This document shows positions 8,855 to 16,783 of a DNA stretch of 64,000 nt, piece after piece. The position numbers were made by a program, and so were the translations under genes. Each line of letters starts with the position of its first letter. The stretch's first letter is position 1. Source of the stretch: an uncultured Verrucomicrobiota bacterium (GTDB taxonomy: Bacteria > Verrucomicrobiota > Verrucomicrobiia > Limisphaerales > UBA1412); contig CALXMK010000003.1 in assembly GCA_944389455.1 (NCBI GenBank), positions 1-64,000 of the forward strand, read 5' to 3'. The notes below the pieces were generated by a model that made no database searches, had not been told where the DNA came from, and saw only the letters and a program-made list of their open reading frames with translations.

Positions 8855-8877
8855 ATCTATTATAGAATAAAATTCAG

Positions 8878-8910
8878 AACGCTCAGATTGCTTAAATCGG
8901 AGCGTTTTTT
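8878..8910 (+). terminator. Terminator of HU paralogue 1
   Basis: AACGCTC (8878-8884) pairs with GAGCGTT (8900-8906), followed by a T run. Confidence 0.85.
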
Positions 8911-9065
8911 GTTTATATATCTTTTAGTTTGTGATTTTATTAAGATTATTTGTGTGAAATAGTCTCTATGGGTCGGGATATTTGAAGAAAATAGATTTGC
9001 ATTCAGAAATTGCGAGAGTGTATACTCCACTCGTTGGGATAAGGGTATTTATAAAGAGTCATATT

Positions 9066-11873
9066 ATGAAGAAGAATTGGATATTTTATTTATTCATGGT
9101 GATGTGCCTGAGTTTGCATGGAGCACAGACTATCGGAGTTCAAGAGTTGGATTTATCTAGGATCTGGCAAGAATATGGAGATCCGGAAAAGGGGAGAACA
9201 GTGGCAGGGAAGGAGTTTTTGTTAGGCGAAGAGGTTTGTTCGGAAATTCTTGGGCTGCATGCCAAAAGTATATTAAAAATAAATTTACATGGAAAAGCAA
9301 AGTGTTTTACGGCTCAAGTCGGAGTGCTTCCACCCGAGGTGGAGGGAAATGAGTCAGAATTGATAGCTCAGCCGTTAAGTGATGGAAGTAAGTTGTTATT
9401 TGCCGGAGAATCGGATAAAAAGCAGTTCAAAGGGCTTGTCGGAAAAGATAATCGAGTTTCAGAAGGTTCTGTGATTGTGATGCTTAAGGCAGATGGAGAG
9501 GAGTTGTATAACAGCGGTTTGATCAGACCAAACTCAGGTTTGCAGACAATTGACGTAAATTTGGAAAATAAAAAGTGGCTTGAAATCTTGATAGATTCCG
9601 CGGGAGATGGAGCCAGTGGTGATAGTGTGGTCTTAGTGAAGCCTCAGCTGATTTATGATGGGGAAAAACCGGAAATGGCTGACGTGGAATCCATCATCGA
9701 AGGTCCGGAGCAAAGTCTGGAGACAGTCAAACGGCTACAGGAGAAGATTGCTTTGCTGCCTGTATTTGAGGGGCTGCTTTCGGATAAAACTGAGTTTGAT
9801 TGGTTGATTTATCCAGAAAAGTCGAAAGCGGAAATTTATCGCACAGAGGATGGAAAAGGTATCATAATCGCAAATCCAATGGTTTCGAGAACATTTCGCA
9901 TATTTCCTAATTTAGCGACGGTTGATCTTTCAAATAGGATGTTGGGAGAGAGTATGCTTCGTGCGGTTAGTCCAGAAGGGTATATCTGGATTGATGGTAA
10001 AAGGTATACTTTGGGAGGATTGGCCGGACAACCGGAGCTTGCCTATTTAAAAAATGAGTGGCTGGATGGATTGAAAACGATACCTGAATCTTTTCTGGTA
10101 GAGGATTTTGAGATTAAGCCGATCGAAGAGAGGATCCATTGGGCCCGCAGCCGTTGGGCGCTCAATAAGGAAGCTCCGACAGGTAAAGAGATTATTTTTA
10201 CTTTGCGGGGAGAGAGAGGGATGAATCATGTGGCAGTCAAGCTGCATTTCGCGATATACGATACAATTCCGGTAATACAGAAGTGGTTTGAATTGGAGAA
10301 TCAATCTTCTTTTCCATTAAATGTGGACAGGTTTTACCTGGAATATCTCTCTTTTGCTGAGCCTGAATCGCCCAGCGGAGGAGATCCGGATACATTCCTT
10401 TTGCCATCCATTCATATCGAGAGCGATTATAATTGTGCAGGCAGTTTTACAGAGAAGGAGACCGATATTACAGAGAAATGGGTAGAGGATCCGCATTATA
10501 CTTCGCAGCGAAATTATCTGCTTCAGACCCGTTGTATTCTGCAGGTAGCGCCTCCTTTGGGACCGGATCAAGAGGTGGAGGGAGGAGGAATTTTTAAATC
10601 ATTTAGCGTATATGAGATGCCTTTTGATAGTGATGAGAGAGAGCGCAAAGGGCTTTTTACACGACATTTTTATCGAACGATTGCTCCTTGGACAACGGAG
10701 AATCCTATTTTTCTTCATTTAACTTCCAGCAATCCAGAGGCGGTTCGCCGAGCAGTGGATCAATGTGCGGAGACAGGCTATGAAATGATTATTTTAAGTT
10801 TTGGCTCAGGAGCAAATGCGGAAGATATTTCCGAGCAGAATATCGCACGCTGGAAAGAGATGGTGGATTATGCCGAAAGCAAAGGAATAGAAATGGGATG
10901 CTATTCTCTCTTGGCCAGCCGCTGGATTAGTGAAGAGGTAGATGTAATTAATCCTGAAACGGGAAAAAGAGGAGGGGCTCGATTTGGAAGTTCACCCTGT
11001 TTGAGCAGTGAATGGGGAGCGGATTATTTCAAGAAAATTAAGACCTTCTTTCAAAAGACAGGGATGCGTTGCTTTGAGCATGACGGTTCTTATCCGGGAG
11101 ATGTCTGTGCTTCCACCCATCACGCTTATCATAAAGGATTAAATGATTCTCAGTGGAATCAGTTTTACAAGATCACAGAGTTGTATCATTGGATGTGTGA
11201 GAATGGAATTTACCTAAATGTGCCTGACTTTTATTTTCTTAATGGTTCCACGAAAGTGAGTATAGGTTATCGAGAGACGAATTGGTCATTGCCGCGGGAA
11301 CGTCAGCTGATTCATACACGGCAATTGAATTATGATTGTACATTTGAGAGACCTTCGTCGGCACTTTGGAGTTTTGTGCCGTTGGTTCAATATCATGGAG
11401 GAGGAGCTGCTGCTACCTTAGAGCCGCTTAGTGAGCATCTTTATGAGTACAGGACGCTGATGTTCCAGAATTACGGAGCCGGAGTGCAAGCTTGTTACCG
11501 CGGACCGCGATTGTATGATACTCCTGAGACAAAAGCCGTAGTTGTTGAAGTGATTGATTGGTATAAGAAATATCGTCGGATTCTCAATAGCGATATTATT
11601 CATCTGCGTAAACCGGATGCGAGAGATTGGGATGGAATTATGCATGTGGATCCAAAAGGAAAGGAAAAAGCGATGATTTTGCTTTTCAATCCTCTGGATC
11701 AAGATATTGTTCGAACAATTGATGTTCCTCTTTATTATACAGGATTGACTCGGAAGGCTAAAATTCGTGAACAGGAATCGGAAGGTCAAGTTTATACGCT
11801 TGATCGTGAATATCAGGTCAAATTGACTGTAAAACTTCCGGCAAATGGATACAGTTGGTATGTGGTAGAATAA
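9066..11873 (+). CDS. Large secreted NPCBM-type plus GH-D-like TIM-barrel glycosidase
   Basis: A 935-residue protein. The start is set at the ATG at 9066 because it gives a signal peptide (hydrophobic IFYLFMVMCLSLHGAQT); the frame is open 28 codons further upstream. Residues ~25-200 look like an NPCBM-type sugar-binding module with internal insertion (SILKINLHGKAKCFTAQVGV, SGLIRPNSGLQTIDVNL). A beta-sandwich follows. A TIM barrel begins around LTSSNPEAVRRAVDQCAETG. The barrel has CFEHDGSYPGD, where the Asp is the candidate nucleophile as in alpha-galactosidase-like clan GH-D enzymes. The C-terminal ~100 residues are a beta domain (KAMILLFNPLDQDI). It is flanked by two HU genes. The substrate is unknown; host or plant galactosides are plausible. 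Confidence 0.7.
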   Translation: MKKNWIFYLFMVMCLSLHGAQTIGVQELDLSRIWQEYGDPEKGRTVAGKEFLLGEEVCSEILGLHAKSILKINLHGKAKCFTAQVGVLPPEVEGNESELIAQPLSDGSKLLFAGESDKKQFKGLVGKDNRVSEGSVIVMLKADGEELYNSGLIRPNSGLQTIDVNLENKKWLEILIDSAGDGASGDSVVLVKPQLIYDGEKPEMADVESIIEGPEQSLETVKRLQEKIALLPVFEGLLSDKTEFDWLIYPEKSKAEIYRTEDGKGIIIANPMVSRTFRIFPNLATVDLSNRMLGESMLRAVSPEGYIWIDGKRYTLGGLAGQPELAYLKNEWLDGLKTIPESFLVEDFEIKPIEERIHWARSRWALNKEAPTGKEIIFTLRGERGMNHVAVKLHFAIYDTIPVIQKWFELENQSSFPLNVDRFYLEYLSFAEPESPSGGDPDTFLLPSIHIESDYNCAGSFTEKETDITEKWVEDPHYTSQRNYLLQTRCILQVAPPLGPDQEVEGGGIFKSFSVYEMPFDSDERERKGLFTRHFYRTIAPWTTENPIFLHLTSSNPEAVRRAVDQCAETGYEMIILSFGSGANAEDISEQNIARWKEMVDYAESKGIEMGCYSLLASRWISEEVDVINPETGKRGGARFGSSPCLSSEWGADYFKKIKTFFQKTGMRCFEHDGSYPGDVCASTHHAYHKGLNDSQWNQFYKITELYHWMCENGIYLNVPDFYFLNGSTKVSIGYRETNWSLPRERQLIHTRQLNYDCTFERPSSALWSFVPLVQYHGGGAAATLEPLSEHLYEYRTLMFQNYGAGVQACYRGPRLYDTPETKAVVVEVIDWYKKYRRILNSDIIHLRKPDARDWDGIMHVDPKGKEKAMILLFNPLDQDIVRTIDVPLYYTGLTRKAKIREQESEGQVYTLDREYQVKLTVKLPANGYSWYVVE

Positions 11874-12062
11874 GATTTAATAGAGCAGATTTACTGTGTC
11901 GATTTTGCAGATAATATTGGAAGGGGTAGAAGATTCTCTATAAAGGGAAGATATCATTTTTAAATGATGAAAAGAGAGAAAATTCGTAATTTAATAGTTA
12001 GAAACGGAATTTTTTCTTGCGTTGCCATTTTAAAAATAGTAGAAAAAATAAGTTCACATCTG

Positions 12063-12068
12063 TATAAT
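12063..12068 (+). promoter_or_regulatory. Candidate -10 box upstream of HU paralogue 2
   Basis: A perfect TATAAT lies 42 bp before the ATG at 12111. No good -35 box is seen at the expected spacing, so this is only a candidate. Confidence 0.35.
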
Positions 12069-12110
12069 GAATAACAGATACTGGCTGAAGTAATAACGAA
12101 AGGGTTATTT

Positions 12111-12386
12111 ATGACAAAAAATCAAATTGTAGACGAACTGACAAAACGAACAGGCGTATCCAAAGTAAAGGTGGCAGAGATCCTGGATGCTATAGCGGAA
12201 TTGACTTATGAGAACGCGAAGGACGGTTTCTCTTTGCCGGGAATAGGGAAAGTTGTTATTTCCTCAAGGAATGCCAGAGTTTGCCGTAATCCAAAAACAG
12301 GTGAAAGCATTAACGTTCCTGCGAAAAGAGTTCTTAAATTCAGATTTTCCAAGATAGCTGAAGATAAGACTCTCCCCGAAAAATAG
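12111..12386 (+). CDS. HU/IHF-family DNA-binding protein, paralogue 2
   Basis: A 91-residue HU-type protein, normal for the family. It shares almost the whole core with paralogue 1 at 8543, including VKVAEILDAIAELTYENA, the arm motif RVCRNPKTGE and the end VPAKRVLKFRFSK, but lacks the lysine-rich N-terminal extension. The two copies differ throughout at the DNA level, so this is an old duplication. Confidence 0.92.
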   Translation: MTKNQIVDELTKRTGVSKVKVAEILDAIAELTYENAKDGFSLPGIGKVVISSRNARVCRNPKTGESINVPAKRVLKFRFSKIAEDKTLPEK

Positions 12387-12418
12387 TTAGCCTTTATTTA
12401 AAATAAGATATTCAAAAA

Positions 12419-12446
12419 GCACTCGCTCTTGCTGACGAGTGTTTTT
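12419..12446 (+). terminator. Terminator of HU paralogue 2
   Basis: CACTCG (12420-12425) pairs with CGAGTG (12436-12441), followed by TTTTT. Confidence 0.75.
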
Positions 12447-12665
12447 CGTTTTAGAAGGAAAAAGAAGAAAATAAATCAACAATAGAATAGAAAATCGGCG
12501 GCTAGCCATTAAGGGAGATGTATTTACTTGGATATTTTTAGAGGATAAAGGGAGGCATATTCTTTATGATATAATGGTGCGGACGAGAGGATGATTCCAG
12601 AGGGTGAGGGGGAAAACGTTGTATAAATGAAATATAGTTACTTCTTTGAGGAAAGAGGGAGAGTG

Positions 12666-12984
12666 ATGAAATACCCGATAGAAATACAAATATTTGAACA
12701 AATTATAGAAGATGGATATGTCTATGCAGATAAGACAGAATTAGTTTATCGGCTGATCAGTGAAAGAGCAGAGTGAGGGAAGAGTGGATTGTGTGGTGGA
12801 GACGGATAAATTTATTTATCTATTTGAATTCAAGCTGGATGGGAGTGCGGAGGAGGCGTTGAAGCAGATAGAGGAGAGGGGGTATGCCAAGGAGTATGAA
12901 ATGGATACGAGAAAGCTCTACCGAATCGGAGCCAACTTCTCCTCCAAGAGCGGCACCATAGAGGAATGGGAAGTGATTGAATAA
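12666..12984 (+). pseudogene. Internally deleted remnant of a DUF1703-type AAA/PD-(D/E)XK protein
   Basis: The first 36 codons from the ATG at 12666 match the start of the AAA-ATPase-like/PD-(D/E)XK (DUF1703) family: MKYPIEIQIFEQIIEDGYVY, then ADKTELVYRL. The frame then stops (TGA at 12774-12776). From ~12760 another frame carries the family's C-terminal nuclease end: GRVDCVVETDKFIYLFEFKL, then KQIEERGYAKEYEMDTRKLYR and SGTIEEWEVIE. The ~400 residues expected between them are missing. It is therefore an old gene with a large internal, out-of-frame deletion. A second, smaller remnant of the same C-terminus lies at 14883-14924. Confidence 0.8.
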
Positions 12985-13016
12985 GAATTAGGAAAGTTCT
13001 CCCCTCACACACAGAA

Positions 13017-13070
13017 GAATTCAGATAATAAAACACCCGTGAGAGAATTAATCTCTTACGGGCGTTTTTG
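13017..13070. repeat. 54-bp repeat with bidirectional terminator, copy 1
   Basis: It matches 14952-15005 at 52 of 54 positions. The core is the hairpin CCCGTGAGAGA...TCTCTTACGGG, flanked by AAAA on one side and TTTTT on the other. It lies between the DUF1703 remnant (plus strand) and the convergent repeat-protein gene (minus strand) and can terminate both. Confidence 0.9.
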
Positions 13071-13120
13071 CTTTTAACGGCTTTGAGAATTCAATCATCC
13101 AAAGCCGTCGGATTTCAAAA

Positions 13121-14515
13121 TTATTTTACCACGATGCGGAAGAATCTGTTTTGATTCTTCTGGACGGTGACGGTGCAGGTGCCGCCCTTGGCGGTGTCTG
13201 TGACATCGCTCCAGGTAATTCCATCAGTGCTTTCCTGGAGAGTTCCGGTAAAGGTTAGCGTGAAGCTGATTTCGCCTGTCTCAGGATTCTTAGTGACGGT
13301 TCCGTAAGTCAAAGAGGGGGGCTCTGGAACGGGACCTACTGCCGGATCCCAAGTTTGAGTTGGGATTGTTGTCCCTTCCAAAACAGGAGTCCAATTGTCT
13401 TCAGCATTTTCAGGATAGAAGATGACCAGCTTTTCAGAGCATCCATCAAAGAGAGTGCCAATTTCCATTGAGGGCGGCTCGGAGGAGGCAAAGTAGACCT
13501 TTTCAAGTTTCGTGCATTTGTTAAAGGCAGAACTGCCGATGGAAGCTACCGTTTCTGGAATGATAATTTCTGGGATAGAAGAACAGTCCTGGAAAGCATA
13601 ATCACCGATTGAAGTGACACCCTCTGGAATGATAAATTCTGTGAGAGCAGAACAATTGTTGAAAGTCCAGTCTCCAATAGAGGTGACATTATTTGGAATG
13701 ATTATCTCAGTCAGAGAAGAACAGCCATCAAAAGCAAAATCATCGATTGAAGTGACACCTTCCGGAATGATTACCTTAGTCAGAGCAGAACAACCGCTAA
13801 AAGTCCAGATTCTGATTTTGGTGACACCCTCCGGAATGACTACCTCAGTCAGAGAAGAACAGTCCTGGAAAGCATAATTTCCGATTGAAGTAACACTCTC
13901 TGGAATGATAAATTCTGAGAGAGAAGAACAATTGCGGAAAGCTCCAAGCCCAATGGAGGAGACACTATTTGGAATGATTACTTCAGTCAGAGAGGAACAA
14001 CTATCGAAAGCATTCCATCCGATAGAGGTGACACCTTCTGGAACGATTATCTTAGTCAGAGAGGAACAACTATCGAAAGTCCCTTCTCTGATTTCGGTGA
14101 TACCCTCTGGAATGACAATCTCAGATAGAGAAGAACAGCTCTGGAAAACATAATTTCCGATTTCAGTAACCGAATCGGGAATGATAATCTCCGTCAGCGA
14201 GTTGCAGTAGGAAAAAGCATAGTCTCCGATGAAGGCAATCGAATCGGGAATGATAATCTCCGTGAGCAAGTTGCAGTAGGAGAAAGCATAATCCCCGATA
14301 GAGGTGACGGTATAGTCGGTTCCATCCACGGTAATGGAGGAGAGAATCGTTACTGCGCCTGAGTAGCTTCCCGAACAATTGCTTACATAGGCGGTGCCGT
14401 TTTCATTCGTTCCATAGGTCAGAGAATCGATTGTGACCGTGGCGGCCTGGGCCGCTGATGAGAAAAGCCCTGCGGAGAGCAGAGCAGAACTCAATAAGTT
14501 ATATTTGAACTTCAT
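13121..14515 (-). CDS. Secreted BspA-type leucine-rich-repeat protein
   Basis: A 464-residue protein with a signal peptide (cut near AAQAATV). After a ~45-residue N-terminal cap there are 12 tandem 23-residue repeats of the BspA/LRR_5 type (residues ~73-348; consensus IGxxAFxxCSSLTEIIIPxxVTS). A Pro-containing linker follows, then a C-terminal beta module ending NRFFRIVVK. Such proteins are surface or secreted and mediate binding; no enzymatic residues are seen. The C-terminal module resembles the end of the protein at 3-713 and may be a shared sorting or adhesion element. The gene converges with the DUF1703 remnant and shares its terminator. A shortened paralogue lies at 15119-15739. Confidence 0.9.
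   Translation of the reverse strand: MKFKYNLLSSALLSAGLFSSAAQAATVTIDSLTYGTNENGTAYVSNCSGSYSGAVTILSSITVDGTDYTVTSIGDYAFSYCNLLTEIIIPDSIAFIGDYAFSYCNSLTEIIIPDSVTEIGNYVFQSCSSLSEIVIPEGITEIREGTFDSCSSLTKIIVPEGVTSIGWNAFDSCSSLTEVIIPNSVSSIGLGAFRNCSSLSEFIIPESVTSIGNYAFQDCSSLTEVVIPEGVTKIRIWTFSGCSALTKVIIPEGVTSIDDFAFDGCSSLTEIIIPNNVTSIGDWTFNNCSALTEFIIPEGVTSIGDYAFQDCSSIPEIIIPETVASIGSSAFNKCTKLEKVYFASSEPPSMEIGTLFDGCSEKLVIFYPENAEDNWTPVLEGTTIPTQTWDPAVGPVPEPPSLTYGTVTKNPETGEISFTLTFTGTLQESTDGITWSDVTDTAKGGTCTVTVQKNQNRFFRIVVK
13472..14299 (-). repeat. Tandem 69-bp coding repeats (12 units)
   Basis: Twelve 23-codon LRR_5 units, visible as a 69-bp periodicity in the DNA. Units differ by several substitutions each but keep length exactly. 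This favours copy-number change by recombination. Confidence 0.85.
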
Positions 14516-14694
14516 AGATTTTAGCTATTTATATTTATAATTTGATTAGAAAGAAAGATTTATAAAAAGTTTTTTGGAGTAGTGGAAAATAGTTTGTGAA
14601 ATTCTACTATTTCATGAGCAGAGAACGGAAAAGGAATCGGCCTTTCGGCTTAAAAGAGTATGAATTAAAAATCTGCATTTGCTAATTTTCCTGA

Positions 14695-14720
14695 GTTACA
14701 AAAAGTATAGTTTTTGTAAC
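14695..14720. repeat. Perfect palindrome A (hairpin)
   Basis: GTTACAAAAA (14695-14704) pairs perfectly with TTTTTGTAAC (14711-14720) around a 6-nt loop. It lies ~180 bp upstream of the repeat-protein start and shares its core TTACAAAAA with palindrome B. Confidence 0.8.
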
Positions 14721-14789
14721 TACATACAGAATAATATCAGAGAAAAAGCACTTTTCCCATATTTTTTTTAAAAATCGTATCCGGAATCG

Positions 14790-14820
14790 ACTTACAAAAA
14801 AGTCCAACTTTTTTGTAAGT
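14790..14820. repeat. Perfect palindrome B (hairpin)
   Basis: ACTTACAAAAAAGT (14790-14803) pairs perfectly with its reverse complement (14807-14820) around a 3-nt loop. It has the same TTACAAAAA core as palindrome A, ~95 bp away. Confidence 0.8.
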
Positions 14821-14882
14821 TCTGCTTTCTCTATACAAAATCAGGTTATTGGAGTGATTGCATTCGTTTTTTGGATTTTCTC

Positions 14883-14924
14883 TTTTCCAAGAGCGGCACG
14901 ATTGAAGAATGGGGAGTGTTTTGA
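14883..14924 (+). pseudogene. Second C-terminal scrap of a DUF1703-type gene
   Basis: The frame reads FSKSGTIEEWGVF then TGA, nearly the same as the end of the remnant at 12984 (FSSKSGTIEEWEVIE). Only ~13 codons survive. It is followed by copy 2 of the 54-bp terminator and a second repeat-protein gene, so the whole block was duplicated and then eroded. Confidence 0.6.
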
Positions 14925-14951
14925 GAAGGCATCTGGAAATTTCCTTGAATA

Positions 14952-15005
14952 GAATTCAGATAATAAAATACCCGTGAGAGAATTAATCTCTTACGGGCGT
15001 CTTTG
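14952..15005. repeat. 54-bp repeat with bidirectional terminator, copy 2
   Basis: Two differences from 13017-13070. It holds the same relative place: after a DUF1703 scrap and before the end of a minus-strand repeat-protein gene. Confidence 0.9.
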
Positions 15006-15118
15006 TTTTTATTTCTTTGGGCAATTCACTTGCCCGAAAAGGTTGAATTTTTGAGTTATCTCCTCATGGAGCGGAATATGTGGCTTTTCCCTTTTTCTAC
15101 ATTGATTTATTTCGGATA

Positions 15119-15739
15119 TTACTTAATGGGATTCCATGGAGCGATAGAAAATTCATGCCACTTGTTTATCCAGTTTTGTTCGGCACCGGCCGGGTAATAG
15201 ATTATCATATCTGAAGGACATTTGGAGAATATAGAGGACCCAACCTCCGGCGGAGTTTTAGATTGAAAGTAAACTTTTTTTAGAGAGGTACAATTCCGAA
15301 AAGTAAAATCTCCGATTCTGATAACTGAATTGGGAATAGTGATGCTGGTTAGCGAGGCACACTTATAAAAAGCTCCTTCACCGATGGTTGAGACTGAATT
15401 GCCAATTATGACACTTGTCAATGAACTACACCGGTAGAAAGCAGTGTTTCCTATAGAGGTAACCGAATCAGGAATTATTACATTTGTCAGTAAACTACAG
15501 CCGTCAAAAGCCTGTTTTCCGATAAAGGTTACATTGTATTTTTCTCCTTTAATTGTGACTGTAGAGGGAATAGCTATCTCTCCCTCGAGATTATTTGTGC
15601 AATTGCTGACGTAGACGATGCCTTTTGCAGCGGTTTTATAGGTCAGCGAATCGATTGTGACCTCAGCGGCTTGAGCCGCGGTCATAGAAATACCCCATTG
15701 GGAGGTTATTTTATATTTTTGATAAAGTGTCTTTTTCAT
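15119..15739 (-). CDS. Short BspA-type leucine-rich-repeat protein, probably decaying
   Basis: A 206-residue paralogue of the protein at 13121-14515. The cap (AEVTIDSLTYKTAAKGIVYV) and four 23-residue repeats are kept, but eight repeats and the whole C-terminal module are absent; it ends APWNPIK. The N-terminus MKKTLYQKYKITSQWGIS lacks the hydrophobic core of a signal peptide although the cut-site-like TAAQAAEV remains. The secretion signal therefore looks damaged and the protein may no longer be exported. Confidence 0.75.
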   Translation of the reverse strand: MKKTLYQKYKITSQWGISMTAAQAAEVTIDSLTYKTAAKGIVYVSNCTNNLEGEIAIPSTVTIKGEKYNVTFIGKQAFDGCSLLTNVIIPDSVTSIGNTAFYRCSSLTSVIIGNSVSTIGEGAFYKCASLTSITIPNSVIRIGDFTFRNCTSLKKVYFQSKTPPEVGSSIFSKCPSDMIIYYPAGAEQNWINKWHEFSIAPWNPIK

Positions 15740-16177
15740 AAGTATTTGTCTAAATCTAAATAAATATTATATTTAATATATAAAAATAGCATAATTTGAC
15801 CGATATTAAAAGTCTAGCCCTGTAAAATGCTGTTTTTTTATAGCTTACCGGATTGGAAATACAAATTTATGTGATATCTACGTGAATAATGTGTAGGTGT
15901 TGGATGATAAGTCTCAGCTATACCTTTTATAAACTTCTTCATGACGACTAATGGCAGATGTAATTCTTCCAATAAAAATCAAGAATTGGCTAGTTTTAAA
16001 TAGCCGATTTAGTTTTGGGGAATGGGTAAATCAATTCTGCTACAATGCGTTTTTCCTATTCTTCTGATAATTGCGGAAGGCTTGATTCTGATAAAGTTGT
16101 TGCTTATAGAATCAAGCGATAGTTCCGTCGCAGAGTAAGTTTTTTTAGGAGGAGACTGTTGGGCCTGTTTCAGCGAG
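15740..16177. other. Non-coding stretch between the repeat protein and the left 348-bp repeat
   Basis: About 440 bp. A 63-codon minus-strand frame (16009-16200) runs into the repeat, but it has no recognisable features and I do not call it. This stretch is the likely native downstream neighbour of gcvPB before the insertion. Confidence 0.5.
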
Positions 16178-16198
16178 GAACAGGAGAGGGATAAATAC

Positions 16199-16242
16199 AA
16201 AACAGGAGGTAAACATAAGCAAGCAGTGTTTATCTCCTGTTT
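16199..16242 (-). terminator. gcv operon terminator, left copy
   Basis: AAAACAGGAGGTAAAC (16199-16214) pairs with GTTTATCTCCTGTTT (from 16228), a long stem with one mismatch. It is duplicated at 24843-24886. Confidence 0.75.
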
Positions 16243-16264
16243 GATTCGCTTGTTTTAAGCAAGT

Positions 16265-16525
16265 TTAGGATGAAGCCGGAGTGTAAACCAAAATCGGTTT
16301 GCGGGCCGCTGTCACTTCGTCCGGTCTGCCAATAGGCATTTTGACAGGGTGTTGTTTAAAGGCGGCAGGATCAGCTTTAGCTTCCCGAAGAAGTTCTAAG
16401 ATAGTATCGCAAGCTTGATCCAGAGTTTGTTTGGATTCCGTTTCGGTCGGTTCAAACATGAGCGCTTCATGTACGATGAGTGGAAAGTAGATAGTCGGAG
16501 GATGGATGCCCCGATCAATGAGCGC
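16265..16525 (-). pseudogene. Truncated 3' fragment of gcvPB
   Basis: It encodes only the last 86 residues of glycine dehydrogenase subunit 2 (from ALIDRGIHPPTIYF to VYTPASS). It is identical to the end of the intact gene at 24909-26351 and cut off at the repeat edge. The frame stays open for 65 more codons into the island (to 16720), but that extension is fusion noise. Confidence 0.95.
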
Positions 16526-16708
16526 GTGTTGCAGCAGACTGGCTTGAAGGTATCTTCCCTCTATATCGCGCAGATAAAGCAGAAGTATGGCTTTATTAAG
16601 TGGGATAACTATAACAGTCCAAAGTCTGAAAGTGCCAAACAGCCGAAATGCCCACCGGAAAAGGAAACGGCTATTGTGGAGGCGCTGAAACACTTCCACA
16701 TGATCTAA
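16526..16708 (+). pseudogene. Foreign gene fragment, 3' end only (HTH-like tail)
   Basis: Starting exactly at the repeat edge, an open frame encodes VLQQTGLKVSSLYIAQIKQK and on to CPPEKETAIVEALKHFHMI, then TAA. This kind of tail (LKVSSLYIAQ, CPPEKExAI, HFxMI) is, from memory, typical of the C-terminal extension of some Clostridia proteins, including RumA/RlmD-type rRNA methyltransferases. I cannot confirm the match. The 5' part is missing, so this is the broken end of a donor gene. Confidence 0.6.
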
Positions 16709-16714
16709 TATCGG

Positions 16715-16756
16715 AAACACGGATAATTTGCCAATTGGCGGATCATCCGTGTTTTT
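16715..16756. terminator. Terminator between the foreign fragment and hsdR
   Basis: AAACACGGAT (16715-16724) pairs with ATCCGTGTTT (16745-16754), with T after it and A before it, so it can serve both converging genes. Confidence 0.85.
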
Positions 16757-16783
16757 GCCGTCATTTTTGGATAAAGATTCAAA

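Larger units (their letters stand above)
16178..16525. repeat. Left copy of perfect 348-bp direct repeat (3' end of gcvPB plus terminator)
   Basis: Identical base for base to 24822-25169 (offset 8,644). It contains the last 86 codons and stop of gcvPB and the hairpin after it. The flanking bases differ immediately outside on both sides. Confidence 0.97.

Noticed and set aside
13472..14299. CRISPR-like periodic repeats
   Set aside because: The 69-bp period is coding LRR units without spacers of unique sequence.
16009..16200. 63-codon minus-strand frame near the left repeat
   Set aside because: No start signal or similarity, and it crosses into the repeat terminator.
16415..16708. 97-codon frame spanning the left repeat edge
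   Set aside because: Its first 37 codons are the reverse strand of gcvPB; only the part after 16526 is the donor fragment.
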